This document shows, one piece after another, positions 18,271 through 26,910 of a stretch of DNA of 64,000 nt. Numbering within the stretch: position 1 is the stretch's first letter; the number at the start of each line of letters is the position of its first letter. The DNA lies in contig NZ_LZNS01000001.1 of the NCBI RefSeq assembly GCF_001984575.1, positions 5,191,677 through 5,255,676 on the forward strand, written 5' to 3'. This DNA is from Streptomyces sp. MP131-18 (GTDB lineage: Bacteria > Actinomycetota > Actinomycetes > Streptomycetales > Streptomycetaceae). The translations under genes and the position numbers were made by a program. The notes under the pieces were generated by a model that worked only from the letters and a program-made list of their open reading frames with translations, was not told where the DNA came from and made no database searches.

Positions 18271-19199
18271 CAGCAAAGCTCCTCTGCCGTGAGATCCGTC
18301 ATCTCCTGCTCGGTGAACCCGAACGGGGCGACGATGTCCAGCAGTTCTCCGCTGTCCTTGAGCCGGTGCAGTTCCTCGTTGAAGGCGTCCCTGAGGTTCT
18401 TCTCCGTCTGGCGGAACGCGAAGCCGCCCGCGCCGTACGCGGGCTCCCCGCCGAGGGTCGGCTGGAACGGCTCGGTGGCCTCCACCCGGTTGTTGCCCTC
18501 GACCGCGCCCTTGACGGTGACGTTGGTGCCGGCGAACGCGTGGACGCGGCCCTGCGCGACGGCTTCGAGGCCGGCCACCTGGTCGGGGAGGATCAGCAGG
18601 TCGTTGATGCCCGCGTCCTCGGCGTATGCGATCTCGGCGTATGCCTGGCCGGTGGCGAGCCGGAGTCCCCGTTCGGCGACGTCCTCGTAGGAGGTGATGT
18701 TCTCCGGGTTGCCCGCCTCCACGATGAACGCGTCCATCATCAGGTAGTCCGGGTCCGCGAACAGCACCTGGGCGCAGCGGGTCGGATTGATGAACATGCC
18801 GGCGGAGACCACGTCGAACTGCTGGGCCTTCAGCCCGGGGATCAACGCACTGAAGTCGACCGATACCGGGATGATGTCGTCCACCCCGAGCTTCGGGAAG
18901 ATCACTTTGGCGATGGCCGGCGCCTGGCCGGTTGCCTCGCCCTGGTCGTCGATGTAGCCGAACGGCGGTTCGTTGGCGATGCCGACCTTGACGCTGCCGC
19001 GGTCACGCAGCCGCTCCAGCAGATCACCCCCCTCGACCGTGCCCTCGGCGGCGACCCGGCTGCAGCCGGCCGCCCCGAGCGCGCCCAGAGCCGCAGCCCC
19101 CGCGAGAAGCGAACGGCGGCTGACCCCTCCGGCTCTTCGTGTGTATGTCGGATACTTTCTCTCTGGTGGAGCCATGGCCGCGCGGCTACCCAGACTCAC
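18270..19199 (-). CDS. ehuB: Ectoine/hydroxyectoine-binding lipoprotein EhuB
   Basis: A 309-aa solute-binding protein. SRRSLLAGAAALGALGAAGCSRV combines a twin-arginine motif with a lipobox (GAAGC), so it is probably a Tat-exported lipoprotein tethered outside the membrane. The mature part has the type 3 solute-binding fold, with VKVGIANEPPFGYIDDQGEATG and FDVVSAGMFINPTRCAQVLFADPDY, like EhuB. The GTG at 19199 is used because AAAGGAG occurs 13 bases before it; ATG 19175 (MAPPERKYP) is an alternative. It is the first gene of ehuBCDA. Confidence 0.86.
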   Translation of the reverse strand: MSLGSRAAMAPPERKYPTYTRRAGGVSRRSLLAGAAALGALGAAGCSRVAAEGTVEGGDLLERLRDRGSVKVGIANEPPFGYIDDQGEATGQAPAIAKVIFPKLGVDDIIPVSVDFSALIPGLKAQQFDVVSAGMFINPTRCAQVLFADPDYLMMDAFIVEAGNPENITSYEDVAERGLRLATGQAYAEIAYAEDAGINDLLILPDQVAGLEAVAQGRVHAFAGTNVTVKGAVEGNNRVEATEPFQPTLGGEPAYGAGGFAFRQTEKNLRDAFNEELHRLKDSGELLDIVAPFGFTEQEMTDLTAEELC

Positions 19200-19230
19200 C
19201 GAATCTATGCGGCTCCTTTTGGGCCCTCTC

Positions 19231-20172
19231 TCAAGGGGCGTCCGCGGCGTTGACCGCGCCGGTGCCGAGCACGCTGAGCCGGGCGCGGTCGACGGTGGTG
19301 TCCTGGAGACAGCCGAGCAGGCGGTGCTCGTCGTGCGCGCTGAGCGAGGGGTGAACGGTCGCGGCGTACAGGCCGTCGTCCAGCTCGGCGAGCCCGGCCT
19401 GGAGCAGCGGCACCGCGGTGGCGTCCCGGCAGCGTTCCCAGACCTGGTGCGCGGCGAGGGCGGCGCGGCGCCCGTCGACGCCCCGGCCGTCCACGGTGAA
19501 CAGCACCGAGGTGGCCGTGTCGCCGCCGCGCTCCGGCGGCTTGGTTGCGGTCATCGCGGACAGGCCGAGGAACAGCCCCGCGGCCAGGGCGACGGCCACC
19601 GTCGCCGCCCCGGCGCGCAGCAGCCTGCGGCGCGGCGGCCCGGCGCCGAGGCCGGGGCGCGGCGGCAGGTCAGGCGGGTCCCCGCCGGTCCACGGGCCGC
19701 CCGGCGGCGCCGCCAGCGGCGCGAGGCGACCGGCGAGGCGCCGGCGTGCGGTGGGGCGCACGGTGGCGCGGGCGATGCGTTCCACCACCCAGGCGAGGCC
19801 GGACAACACCACGCCGGTCACCATGAGCACCGGAACGAACACGAACGTGCGGCTGTGGTCGCCGTCCAGCCAGGCGAACCGCGGCCCGCCCGCGCCCGGC
19901 CGCCGTTCCGCCTCGGCCGCGCGGTCCGCCGCGCGCAGCTGCGCGAGGATCTCCTCCTGCCGCCGGTCGCCGTCCCGCATCCGGGCTTCCAGCCGCCCCA
20001 GCCGGTCCAGCGCGGCGAGGCCGAGCAGCAGCACCTCGACGATGAGCAGCAGCACGCCGCAGATCAGCGTGCGCTGCCACTGCCAGCGGTAGAGGTAGAT
20101 CACCAGGTAGACCGCGGCGCCCAGCGCCGCGGCGCCGCCGAAGGCGTACGCGGCCAGGCGCGCGGTTCTCAC
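19231..20172 (-). CDS. Membrane protein with coiled-coil linker, coupled to a PEP-synthase-like gene
   Basis: 313 aa, no family recognised. Two N-terminal membrane segments (LAAYAFGGAAALGAAVYLVIY; LICGVLLLIVEVLLLGLAAL) are followed by a charged helix likely to form a coiled coil (RLEARMRDGDRRQEEILAQL), a third segment (FVFVPVLMVTGVVLSGLAWV), an Arg/Pro-rich cytoplasmic loop, a fourth segment (AATVAVALAAGLFLGLSAM) and an outside C-terminal domain of about 110 residues with two cysteines (WERCRDA, LLGCLQD). The GTG start at 20172 overlaps the stop of the phosphotransferase-like gene (GTGA), so the two proteins are probably made together. Confidence 0.75.
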   Translation of the reverse strand: MRTARLAAYAFGGAAALGAAVYLVIYLYRWQWQRTLICGVLLLIVEVLLLGLAALDRLGRLEARMRDGDRRQEEILAQLRAADRAAEAERRPGAGGPRFAWLDGDHSRTFVFVPVLMVTGVVLSGLAWVVERIARATVRPTARRRLAGRLAPLAAPPGGPWTGGDPPDLPPRPGLGAGPPRRRLLRAGAATVAVALAAGLFLGLSAMTATKPPERGGDTATSVLFTVDGRGVDGRRAALAAHQVWERCRDATAVPLLQAGLAELDDGLYAATVHPSLSAHDEHRLLGCLQDTTVDRARLSVLGTGAVNAADAP

Positions 20173-22196
20173 GGCCGCACCTCCGCCGCCGCGTCCGCCG
20201 CCGGCCCTGTCGCCGTGACCTCGCCGGTGGCGCCGTCGAGCAGCACCGGCGTTCCGGGCGGGAAACGGTCCACCGCGCCCGCCGCCCCGGTGACCACGGC
20301 AAGCCCCAACTCCCGGGCCAGCAGCGCCAGATGGGACAGCGAACTGCCGGTCTGCGCAACGAGCCCCGTGAGCCGGGGCAGCAGCGGCGCCAGCGCCGGG
20401 TCCAGGGTGCGCGTCACGAGCACCGCGTCCCGCGGCGGCTCGTCCGTGCCGTCCCAGGCCACGCCGAGCACCCGGCCGCCGGAGACGCCCTGCCCGGCCT
20501 GCGGACCGGCCGCGGGCAGGGCGATCACGACACCGCCCTCGCCCAGCCGGAACGCGTCGGGCAGCGGCGGCCCGTCCCGCGGCGGGCGGCGCTGCGCCAG
20601 GTCGGCGGGCGGCGGGCCGCCGCGGGTCACGGACAGCAGCTCGGGCCAGCGCAGCAGCGCCATCCGTTCCGCCCCGACGCTGCGCACCGCCGCCTCCCGG
20701 ACCACCGCCACCTGGAAGGCGTGCACCCACCGGATGCGCAGCCGCAGCGCCTCCCGGGTGCCGAGAGTGCCGGTGCCGGGCCCGGTGCCCGCGGCGCCGC
20801 GGTCGGGCAGCCGCAGCGGCTCGGTCAGGCTGGGCGGCACCAGCGCCAGGACCTCGGGCCGCGCGGCCGTCAGCTGGGCGTCGGTCAGCCCCTCTGCCCG
20901 CCCGTGGTGCAGGGCGGCGAGCGCCGCGGCGGCCCCGCCGCCGGGCCGGTCCTCGGCGAGGAGTGCGCCCGCGAGCGCCTCCTGGGCGTGCAGGGCGACC
21001 AGCGTGGCCCGCGACCAGCGCAGCGCGGACACCAGCGCCGCGGGCGTCAGCCCCGCGGGCGCGGGGGCCTCGGCGAGCTGCCGGTCCACGTCCGCCTGGA
21101 GCGCGGTCGCCAGCTGCGGCAGGACGACCCGCAGCCGGCCCACGCGCCAGGCGGCGCGCAGCCGCCGCAGCGGCGGGCCCGGGTTGAGCCGGGCCGCGAG
21201 CCCGCGGCGCGGCGGCACCAGGCCGAGCAGCGCCAGGTCGGCCACGGCCCGGCCGCCCACGGTCGTCACCACGGGCACCCCGCGCAGCGTGCGGCGGGGT
21301 GCGGCCCCGGCCAGGTCGAGCGCGGTGGCCAGGCCGTGCGCCATCGGCACGACCCACAGGTCCTCCTCCAGCGGGCGCAGCACGCCCGGCAGGGTTTCGG
21401 CGATCGGCCCGGGGCCGAGCAGCCGGGCGCCGCGCGGGGGGCGCGCGGCCATCGCCGTGATGGGCCGGGACTGGAACAGCCAGAGCCGGCCGCCGTGTTC
21501 CGCAAAGCCGAACTCGATGTCCTGCGGCCCGCCGAACAGGCGCCGCGCGCGCCGCGCCAGCGCGGCGAGGCGCCGCAGTTCCGCGCCCGTGAGCAGCGGC
21601 CCGCCCGCGGCGCCGGGGGCGACCGGGCGGCCGTGCGGGGTGAGCGTGAGGTCGGTGCCGGGCAGCGCGCCGCCGACCAGGCGGTCCGGGCCGCCGGGGA
21701 CGGCGCTCAGCCGCAGCCGGTCGGTGCGGCCCGCGACCGGGTCGGCGCCGAACAGCACGCCGCCGACCCGCGAGCGCAGCAGCGGCTGGACGAGGACGGC
21801 CAAGTGGCCTTCGCCCGAGGCCCGTACGGTGCGCAGGGCCTCGCGGAACGCGTCCCAGCCGCGTACGTCGAGCACGGAGGCGAACCGGCCGGCCATGGAG
21901 GAGTCCGCGGTGTCCTCCGCGGCCGAGGAGGAACGCACGACCAGCGGCGTGCGCCCCTCGTCGCTCAACTCCCGCCAGCATTCGTGCAGATCGCGGCCCC
22001 GGTGGGCGGTGCCCGCCGGCAGGACCACGAAGCCCGGCAGCACCGGCAGCCGGGCGCCGGCGGCCCTGGCGAGGGCCGCGGCCTTGTTTCCGGTGAGGTC
22101 CGCGCGCGTGGCGCGCGGGTCGTTCAGTGCGAGGGCGACGTCCGCCAACGTGCCGAGCGGAGCGTCGTCGTGGACTTCGATGTCTGATGTGCGCAT
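20169..22196 (-). CDS. PEP synthase / rifampicin-phosphotransferase-like enzyme
   Basis: 675 aa. The N-terminal ATP-grasp domain (PPDK_N type) shows LTGNKAAALARA, then PLVVRSSSAAEDTADSSMAGRF, and ends with QDIEFGF...LFQSRPIT, as in PEP synthase and Rph. The C-terminal swivelling domain has QTGSSLSHLALLARELGLAVVTG with the phosphohistidine His, and GTPVLLDGATGEV. The middle 300 residues are Leu/Arg-rich and not similar to the PEP-binding barrel, and the protein is shorter than Rph (about 860 aa) or PEP synthase (about 790). It should transfer phosphate from ATP to His and then to an unknown acceptor. ATG 22196 has GGAGG 8 bases upstream. Confidence 0.78.
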   Translation of the reverse strand: MRTSDIEVHDDAPLGTLADVALALNDPRATRADLTGNKAAALARAAGARLPVLPGFVVLPAGTAHRGRDLHECWRELSDEGRTPLVVRSSSAAEDTADSSMAGRFASVLDVRGWDAFREALRTVRASGEGHLAVLVQPLLRSRVGGVLFGADPVAGRTDRLRLSAVPGGPDRLVGGALPGTDLTLTPHGRPVAPGAAGGPLLTGAELRRLAALARRARRLFGGPQDIEFGFAEHGGRLWLFQSRPITAMAARPPRGARLLGPGPIAETLPGVLRPLEEDLWVVPMAHGLATALDLAGAAPRRTLRGVPVVTTVGGRAVADLALLGLVPPRRGLAARLNPGPPLRRLRAAWRVGRLRVVLPQLATALQADVDRQLAEAPAPAGLTPAALVSALRWSRATLVALHAQEALAGALLAEDRPGGGAAAALAALHHGRAEGLTDAQLTAARPEVLALVPPSLTEPLRLPDRGAAGTGPGTGTLGTREALRLRIRWVHAFQVAVVREAAVRSVGAERMALLRWPELLSVTRGGPPPADLAQRRPPRDGPPLPDAFRLGEGGVVIALPAAGPQAGQGVSGGRVLGVAWDGTDEPPRDAVLVTRTLDPALAPLLPRLTGLVAQTGSSLSHLALLARELGLAVVTGAAGAVDRFPPGTPVLLDGATGEVTATGPAADAAAEVRP

Positions 22197-22517
22197 CGCC
22201 CGCCTCCTGCAATCCCTGCGGCCCTGGAGGGAGACGCCGGGAAAGCGCCGGTGCCTGACAGCAAAACGGGATGTGTCAGAAATTCGGCCAATGGGTGTCG
22301 CTGTCGCTGTCGCGGGCCGTCACCGGCCCTGTGCATATGCATGCGGCGGATCGCAGGGAGTTGTGCACCGCGGTGCAACCGAATGGGGGCGCGACGGGTC
22401 GTATGGAGGTGAGGAGGGGAGCGAAGGGCCTGGCGGGGGGCAGGCCCTTCGGTGCGCTTCCGCCCTGCACCCCCCTGCGCCCCCCGCGTGTCGGTGGGCG
22501 GCGCTAACGTCGGGGCC
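22197..22517. other. Intergenic region between the PEP-synthase-like gene and recD2-like gene
   Basis: 321 bases with no credible gene. It holds a perfect 14-bp palindrome TGCACCGCGGTGCA (22364-22377), a 10-bp palindrome TGCATATGCA (22332-22341), three TGTCGC-like repeats near 22298-22315, and a 22-base block (22273-22294) resembling one upstream of the citrate synthase gene. Both flanking genes are transcribed outward, so promoters for both must lie here. The short frame 22271-22507 has no ribosome site or recognisable product. Confidence 0.7.
22364..22377. promoter_or_regulatory. Perfect 14-bp palindrome, candidate operator
   Basis: TGCACC and GGTGCA flank a central GC, giving a perfect dyad in the divergent promoter region, 168 bases before the PEP-synthase-like start and 141 before the recD2-like start. 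The binding protein is unknown. Confidence 0.45.
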
Positions 22518-24755
22518 ATGTCGCAGAGCGCGGTGGTCGAGGGCGTCCTTGAGCGCATCACCTATGCCAACGAGGAGAACGGCTATACGGTGGCGCGCGT
22601 CGACACCGGGCACGGCGGCGGGGAGCTGCTGACCGTGGTCGGCTCGCTGCTCGGCGCGCAGGTGGGGGAGTCCCTGCGCATGCAGGGCCGTTGGGGTTCC
22701 CATCCGCAGTACGGGCGCCAGTTCACCGTGGAGAACTACACGACGGTGCTGCCCGCCACCGTCCAGGGCATCCGCCGCTATCTGGGCTCCGGGCTGATCA
22801 AGGGAATCGGTCCGAAAACGGCCGAGCGCATCGTGGACCACTTCGGCACGGCGACGCTTGACGTGATCGAGGAGGACGCGAACAAGCTGATCGCGGTGCC
22901 GGGGCTCGGCCCCAAGCGGACGGCGCTGATCGCCGGGGCCTGGGAGGAGCAGAAGGCCATCAAGGAGGTGATGGTCTTCCTCCAGAGCGTGGAGGTCTCC
23001 ACCTCCATCGCCGTGCGGATCTACAAGAAGTACGGCGACGCGTCGATCTCCGTCGTGAAGAATCAGCCGTACCGGCTGGCCGCCGACGTGTGGGGCATCG
23101 GCTTCCTGACCGCGGACCGGATCGCGCGGGCGGTCGGCATTCCGCACGACAGCCCGGAGCGGGTGAAGGCCGGTCTGGCGTACGCGCTTTCGCAGGCGAC
23201 CGACCAGGGGCACTGCTACCTGCCCGAGGAGCGGCTGATCTCGGACGCGGTGAAGCTGCTCCAGGTGGACACGGGCCTGGTGATCGACTGCCTGGGCGAG
23301 CTGGCCGCCGAGCCGGACGGCGAGGCCGGGGGCGGGGGCGTGGTGCGCGAGCGGGTACCGGACCCGGAGGGGGCCGAGGAGTCGGTCACGGCGGTCTACC
23401 TGGTGCCGTTCCACCGCGCGGAGCTGTCCCTGGCCGGGCAGGTGCGGCGGCTGCTCGGCGCGGAGGGGGACCGGCTCTCGGCGTTCGCGGACGTGGACTG
23501 GGCGAAGGCGCTCGGCTGGCTGGCCCGGCAGACGGGCGCCGACCTGGCCGAGGAGCAGGAGCAGGCCGTCCGGCTCGCGCTGACGGAGAAGGTGGCGGTG
23601 CTGACCGGCGGCCCCGGCTGCGGCAAGTCGTTCACCGTGCGGTCCGTGGTGGAGCTGGCGCGCGCCAAGCGCGCCAAGGTGGTGCTGGCCGCCCCGACGG
23701 GCCGGGCGGCCAAGCGGCTGTCGGAGCTGACGGGCGCGGAGGCATCCACGGTGCACCGCCTGCTGGAGCTGAAGCCGGGCGGGGACGCGGCCTACGACAG
23801 GGAGCGGCCGCTCGACGCGGACCTGGTGGTGGTGGACGAGGCGTCGATGCTGGACCTGCTGCTGGCCAACAAGCTGGTGAAGGCGGTGGCGCCGGGCGCG
23901 CACCTGCTGCTGGTGGGGGATGTGGACCAGCTGCCCTCGGTCGGCGCGGGGGAGGTGCTGCGGGATCTGCTCGCGCCCGGGAGCCCGGTGCCCGCGGTGC
24001 GGCTGACGAAGATCTTCCGGCAGGCGCAGCAGTCCGGCGTGGTGACGAACGCGCACCGGATCAACTCGGGCCTGCCGCCGGTGACGCAGGGCCTGGCGGA
24101 CTTCTTCCTCTTCGTGGAGGACGACACCGAGGAGGCGGGCCGGCTCACCGTGGACGTGGCGGCCCGCAGGATTCCGGCGAAGTTCGGTCTCGATCCGCGG
24201 CGTGACGTGCAGGTGCTGGCCCCGATGCACCGCGGTCCCGCGGGTGCGGGTGTGCTCAACGGACTGCTCCAGCAGGCCGTCACCCCGGCCAGGCCGGGGC
24301 TCGCGGAGAAGCGCTTCGGCGGGCGGGTCTTCCGGGTGGGGGACAAGGTCACGCAGATCCGCAACAACTACGACAAGGGTGCGAACGGCGTGTTCAACGG
24401 CACGGTCGGCATCGTGACCGCCCTGGACGAGGTGGACCAGTCGCTGACCGTGCGTACGGACGAGGACGAGGAGGTGGCGTACGACTTCGCGGAGCTGGAC
24501 GAGCTGGCCCACGCCTATGCCGTCACGATCCACCGTTCGCAGGGCAGTGAGTATCCGTGCGTGGTCGTGCCGGTGACGACGAGCGCATGGATGATGCTCC
24601 AGCGCAACCTGTTGTACACGGCGGTGACGCGCGCCAAGCGCCTCGTCGTGCTGGTGGGGTCCCGGCGCGCGCTGGGCCAGGCGGTGCGCAACGTCTCCGC
24701 GGGGCGCCGGTGCACGGCGCTCGACGCGCGGCTGTCCGGGGCGATAGTTCCCTGA
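22518..24755 (+). CDS. recD2: RecD2-type ATP-dependent DNA helicase
   Basis: A 745-aa SF1B 5'-3' helicase. The N-terminal OB-like region (VVEGVLERITYANEENGYTVARV) and helix-hairpin-helix repeats (GPKTAERIVDHFG, GLGPKRTALIAG) mark it as RecD2, which works without RecBC. Motor motifs: Walker A GGPGCGKS near residues 364-371, Walker B LVVVDEASMLD near 435-445, motif III GDVDQLPSVGAGEVL, and the C-terminal YAVTIHRSQGSEYPCVVVP near 665. It would act in DNA repair and replication-fork processing. ATG 22518 is the first start before the conserved domain. Confidence 0.93.
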   Translation: MSQSAVVEGVLERITYANEENGYTVARVDTGHGGGELLTVVGSLLGAQVGESLRMQGRWGSHPQYGRQFTVENYTTVLPATVQGIRRYLGSGLIKGIGPKTAERIVDHFGTATLDVIEEDANKLIAVPGLGPKRTALIAGAWEEQKAIKEVMVFLQSVEVSTSIAVRIYKKYGDASISVVKNQPYRLAADVWGIGFLTADRIARAVGIPHDSPERVKAGLAYALSQATDQGHCYLPEERLISDAVKLLQVDTGLVIDCLGELAAEPDGEAGGGGVVRERVPDPEGAEESVTAVYLVPFHRAELSLAGQVRRLLGAEGDRLSAFADVDWAKALGWLARQTGADLAEEQEQAVRLALTEKVAVLTGGPGCGKSFTVRSVVELARAKRAKVVLAAPTGRAAKRLSELTGAEASTVHRLLELKPGGDAAYDRERPLDADLVVVDEASMLDLLLANKLVKAVAPGAHLLLVGDVDQLPSVGAGEVLRDLLAPGSPVPAVRLTKIFRQAQQSGVVTNAHRINSGLPPVTQGLADFFLFVEDDTEEAGRLTVDVAARRIPAKFGLDPRRDVQVLAPMHRGPAGAGVLNGLLQQAVTPARPGLAEKRFGGRVFRVGDKVTQIRNNYDKGANGVFNGTVGIVTALDEVDQSLTVRTDEDEEVAYDFAELDELAHAYAVTIHRSQGSEYPCVVVPVTTSAWMMLQRNLLYTAVTRAKRLVVLVGSRRALGQAVRNVSAGRRCTALDARLSGAIVP

Positions 24756-24893
24756 TGCCCTGATTTTCGCGGCACCCCGTGCCAGAAAGTGGCCCAATGG
24801 CCGACCCCGAGTGCACATCTTGGCGCCAGATGGGGGACAGTGGAGGGAGTCAGGGCACCTCGAAGAAGAGGCACAACGTCGGTGAGGGATGAC

Positions 24894-26207
24894 GTGAGCG
24901 AAAACCGCTACGGCGACAATGCAGACGATGCAGTAGTAGTGCGGCACGGCGGCGACGAGTATCGCTACCCGCTGGTGAACAGCTCGGTCGGCGACCGGGG
25001 CTTCGACATCGGCAAGCTGCGGGCGCAGACCGGTCTGGTGACCCTGGATTCCGGTTACGGCAACACGGCCGGTTGTACCTCGGCCGTCACCTACCTCGAC
25101 GGGGAGCAGGGCATTCTCCGGTACCGGGGATACCCGATCGAGCAGGTGGCGGAGCACGGCACGTTCCTGGAGACGGCCTACCTCCTGATCAACGGTGAGC
25201 TGCCGACGGTGGACGAGCTGGCGACGTTCCGCGACGAGATCACCCAGCACACGCTGCTTCACGAGGACGTGAAGCGCTTCTTCGACGGCTTCCCCTCGGA
25301 CGCCCACCCGATGGCGATGCTGACCTCCGTGGTGAGCGCGCTGTCGACGTTCTACCAGGACAGCCACAATCCGTTCGACGAGCGGCAGCGGCACATCTCC
25401 ACGATCCGGCTGCTCGCCAAGCTGCCGACGATCGCGGCCTACGCGTACAAGAAGGCGATGGGGCACCCCATCGTCTACCCGCGCAACGACCTCGGTTACG
25501 TGGAGAACTTCCTGCGGATGACGTTCTCGGTGCCGGCCGCCGAGTACGACGTCAACCCGGTCGTCACGAACGCGCTGGACAAGCTGCTGATCCTGCACGC
25601 GGACCACGAGCAGAATTGTTCGGCGTCCACCGTGCGGATCGTCGGCTCCTCCCAGGCCAACCTGTTCGTCTCCATCTCCGCGGGCATCAACGCGCTTTGG
25701 GGCCCGCTGCACGGTGGGGCGAACGCGGCGGTCCTGGAGATGCTGGAGGACATCCAGCGGCAGGGCGGCGACGTCGACAGCTTCATCCGCAAGGTGAAGA
25801 ACAAGGAGCAGGGTGTCCGCCTGATGGGCTTCGGGCACCGCGTCTACAAGAGCTTCGACCCGCGGGCGAAGATCATCAAGGCGGCGGCGCACGACGTCCT
25901 TTCGGCGCTCGGCAAATCGGACGAGCTGCTGGACATCGCGCTCCGCCTGGAGGAGCACGCTCTCAGCGACGACTACTTCGTCTCGCGCAACCTGTACCCG
26001 AACGTGGATTTCTACACGGGGCTGATCTACCGGGCGATGGGCTTCCCGACCAGCATGTTCACCGTGCTGTTCGCGATGGGCCGGCTGCCGGGCTGGATCG
26101 CCCAGTGGCACGAGATGATCACCGACCCGACCACCAGGATCGGCCGTCCGCGGCAGATTTACACCGGGGTCGCCGAGCGCGACTACCGGCCGGTCGAGCA
26201 GCGATGA
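24894..26207 (+). CDS. gltA: Type II citrate synthase
   Basis: 437 aa. It catalyses condensation of acetyl-CoA and oxaloacetate to citrate, entry to the TCA cycle. Key blocks: YRGYPIEQVAEHGTFLETAYLL, LHADHEQNCSAST (with the His binding substrate), GPLHGGANAAVLEML (catalytic His) and LMGFGHRVYKSFDPR. The N-terminal beta domain RYPLVNSSVGDRGFDIGKL is that of the long hexameric type II enzymes. GTG 24894 is chosen, with GAGGGA 4-5 bases upstream; GTG 24882 is also in frame. A strong terminator follows about 150 bases after the stop. Confidence 0.95.
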   Translation: MSENRYGDNADDAVVVRHGGDEYRYPLVNSSVGDRGFDIGKLRAQTGLVTLDSGYGNTAGCTSAVTYLDGEQGILRYRGYPIEQVAEHGTFLETAYLLINGELPTVDELATFRDEITQHTLLHEDVKRFFDGFPSDAHPMAMLTSVVSALSTFYQDSHNPFDERQRHISTIRLLAKLPTIAAYAYKKAMGHPIVYPRNDLGYVENFLRMTFSVPAAEYDVNPVVTNALDKLLILHADHEQNCSASTVRIVGSSQANLFVSISAGINALWGPLHGGANAAVLEMLEDIQRQGGDVDSFIRKVKNKEQGVRLMGFGHRVYKSFDPRAKIIKAAAHDVLSALGKSDELLDIALRLEEHALSDDYFVSRNLYPNVDFYTGLIYRAMGFPTSMFTVLFAMGRLPGWIAQWHEMITDPTTRIGRPRQIYTGVAERDYRPVEQR

Positions 26208-26355
26208 GGGTGTGACGCAGGTCACACCAACTGGTGTGCAACCTTTGATGGAGTCGTGGGTCTAACCGGTCGACGTTGGCGCGGATTCGGCTGGATTCAC
26301 GCCGACGGCCGTTCGACCGGGGTCCCGTGGGGGGACGCTCTGAACGAACGGCAGG

Positions 26356-26405
26356 AAGCGCCCCGCGCCGGGCCCTGTGGGGGGACCCGCCGGCGGGGCG
26401 CTTTT
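26356..26405 (+). terminator. Rho-independent terminator after citrate synthase
   Basis: AAGCGCCCCGC (26356-26366) and GCGGGGCGCTT (26393-26403) form a perfect 11-bp stem, with further partial pairing inside, followed by TTTT. It lies 149 bases after the citrate synthase stop and also faces the end of the convergent copZ-like gene. Confidence 0.85.
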
Positions 26406-26466
26406 CCGTTCTCGTTCGCCTGCTCCGGCGTCCGCCCGTTCTGTCGTCTGCCCGCTCCGCGGCGAA

Positions 26467-26682
26467 CTACTCGGCGCGTCCGACAAGTTCGTATCCGGCC
26501 TCGTCGACGGCCGCGCGCACCGCGTCGTCGTCGAGCGGCGCCTCGGCCGTCACGGTGACCAGGCCCGTGCCCGCGGCGGCCGTCACCCCGGTGACGCCGG
26601 GGAGCCCCGCGACCTCCTGCTTGACCGCGCCCTCGCAGTGGCCGCAGGTCATGCCGGAAACCTTGTACGTGATCGTGCTCAT
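26467..26682 (-). CDS. copZ: CopZ-like copper chaperone (HMA domain)
   Basis: A 71-aa single heavy-metal-associated domain. SGMTCGHCEGAV carries the metal-binding CxxC motif near the N-terminus; the rest follows the ferredoxin-like beta-alpha-beta-beta-alpha-beta pattern (VTGVTAAAGTGLVTV, VDEAGYELVG). It shuttles Cu(I) in the cytoplasm, normally to a CopA ATPase, but no P-type ATPase gene is in the window. AGGAGA precedes ATG 26682 by 8 bases. The CsoR-type palindrome 50 bases upstream indicates copper-induced expression. Confidence 0.92.
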   Translation of the reverse strand: MSTITYKVSGMTCGHCEGAVKQEVAGLPGVTGVTAAAGTGLVTVTAEAPLDDDAVRAAVDEAGYELVGRAE

Positions 26683-26730
26683 GATGTGTCTCTCCTTGCT
26701 CGTCCGGTGGCCTCGCGTGCTGCCGAGTGT

Positions 26731-26747
26731 ATACCCCCTTGGGGTAT
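26731..26747. promoter_or_regulatory. CsoR-type copper-responsive operator
   Basis: ATACCCC (26731-26737) and GGGGTAT (26741-26747) form a perfect 7-bp inverted repeat around CTT. ATACCCC-N3-GGGGTAT is the known pattern of CsoR operators in actinobacteria, where the repressor leaves DNA on binding Cu(I). Its position before the copZ-like gene fits. The csoR gene is not in the window. Confidence 0.85.
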
Positions 26748-26910
26748 GCAGGCCAGCGACCCGGGTGTTCTCGGGGTGCCCCCGCGGGCCCCTAGGGGGG
26801 ACCCGGGGCCGCCCCGGGAATGCCGGAAACACCCTTTCGCGTTGAGATGCCAACGTGTCAGCTTTAACTGACAGGTTGAGGCGGGTGTCACGGCGCCCCG
26901 CGGGGAGGGA

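Noticed and set aside
22271..22507. A 78-codon frame upstream of the recD2-like gene
   Set aside because: No ribosome site, no recognisable product; the sequence is better explained as a promoter region with palindromes.
18973..22632. A 1219-codon plus-strand frame over ehuB, the membrane protein and the PEP-synthase-like gene
   Set aside because: It crosses three well-supported minus-strand genes and encodes Ser/Arg/Pro-rich noise.
22320..26225. A 1301-codon open frame on the minus strand opposite recD2 and citrate synthase
   Set aside because: It is antisense to two clear conserved genes, its product is rich in Arg/His/Val low-complexity sequence, and such mirror frames are expected at this GC content.
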